Below are positions 63,694-64,000 of a DNA stretch of 64,000 nt, piece by piece; the stretch's first letter is position 1; every line of letters begins with the position of its first letter. The notes beneath the pieces are model-generated. The model had not been told where the DNA came from. It ran no database searches and was given only the letters and a program-made list of their open reading frames with translations. A program made the translations under genes and the position numbers. Source of the stretch: Sva-07 sp963707515 (GTDB lineage Bacteria; Actinomycetota; Acidimicrobiia; Acidimicrobiales; Ilumatobacteraceae); NCBI GenBank assembly GCA_963707515.1, contig CAVPQI010000001.1:558001-622000 (forward strand), written 5' to 3'.

Positions 63694-64000
63694 CTACCCA
63701 TCCGCGAGCAGTCGTCGGAGCTCACCGAGCGCGGTGATCACCGAGAATTGCCGCATCTGGTCGCGCAGGCCGGGCATCCGCAGCGAGCACACCTCGTCGA
63801 ATCCGGGACCGACGAGGCCGACGAAGAGCGTGCCCACCGGCTGGCCGTCCTGCTCGTCGGGCCCGGCGACACCGGTCAAGCGAGACGGCGACGTCGACGC
63901 CGAGCAGATCGCGCGCCCCGTGGGCCATCTGGCGGGCGGCCGACTCGGAGACGACGGGCCCGTCGGCGACGCCGAGCAAGCGCTGCTTGAGTTCGGTGGC
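63694..64000 (-). CDS. CinA C-terminal (nicotinamide-nucleotide amidase) domain protein, partial, one frameshift
   Basis: The gene runs off the right edge. Visible are LGVADGPVVSESAARQMAHG and ARDLLGVDVAVS in one frame, then TGVAGPDEQDGQPVGTLFVG and RDQMRQFSVITALGELRRL in another; one extra T near 63,880 separates them. These match the CinA/PncC amidase domain that recycles nicotinamide mononucleotide. Whether the N-terminal CinA half is present cannot be seen. Confidence 0.8.
   Translation of the reverse strand, partial: PPNSSSACSASPTGPSSPSRPPARWPTGRAICSASTSPSRLTGVAGPDEQDGQPVGTLFVGLVGPGFDEVCSLRMPGLRDQMRQFSVITALGELRRLLADG

Overview
The window is about 70 percent GC. Many genes use GTG starts, and several mRNAs look leaderless. 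Together with a CarD regulator, F420-type luciferase-like oxidoreductases, an actinobacterial bcc-aa3 respiratory operon (diheme QcrC, CtaF, CtaG-like) and an actinobacterial-type contractile injection system, this points to a high-GC actinobacterium, most likely Acidimicrobiia (Ilumatobacter-like). That assignment is by gene content only. Both window ends cut through genes.

1-19 kb is a contractile injection system (eCIS, phage-tail-like particle) locus. A leftward operon from 12,462 encodes, in transcription order: sheath, inner tube, tail-assembly protein, a small DUF6760-like protein, a DUF4157 protein, two more tube-type proteins, a LysM tube/baseplate adaptor, a VgrG spike, gp25, a baseplate J protein, tail protein I and a zinc-ribbon protein. 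Diverging to the right are a DUF4255 tail-terminator and a DUF4280 PAAR-like spike tip. Next come a 62-bp tandem array that reads as coupled micro-ORFs, a LuxR-type regulator (opposite strand), a single-pass membrane protein that may dock the particle, and a large surface protein. Structural genes between about 7.2 and 12.5 kb, above all the sheath, carry an exceptional density of one-base indels although the protein sequence between them is conserved.

19-28.7 kb holds a GH15 glucoamylase-like gene and a complete leftward respiratory operon ctaE-qcrC-qcrA-qcrB-ctaC-ctaD-ctaF-ctaG, whose first seven genes overlap by four bases each. 28.8-44.2 kb is a mixed metabolic and housekeeping stretch: cytochrome P450, a stand-alone AsnC ligand-binding domain, phosphoribosyltransferase, FUSC transporter, Lon protease, LysM/L,D-transpeptidase lipoprotein, a TetR-malic enzyme pair, carotenoid oxygenase, metallophosphoesterase, enoyl-CoA hydratase and acyl-CoA synthetase.

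44.4-51.3 kb is an accessory patch. It has two VapBC-type toxin-antitoxin pairs, remnants of a kinase, a PH-domain-like membrane protein and a ParE toxin, a sigma factor with an overlapping membrane partner, and a PadR regulator with its membrane partner.

51.3-64 kb returns to core and metabolic genes: endonuclease III, a DUF454-DUF3817 fusion coupled to a molybdopterin oxidoreductase, a REP-like inverted repeat pair, two luciferase-like oxidoreductases, a DUF421 protein, a secreted SGNH esterase with a TetR gene, a Trp-repeat protein, a 3-hydroxyisobutyrate dehydrogenase-like enzyme, an EEP nuclease, CarD, tRNA-Arg(TCT) and a CinA-type amidase at the edge.

A recurring regulatory theme is a TANNNT -10 box exactly six bases before an ATG or GTG start with no Shine-Dalgarno sequence.
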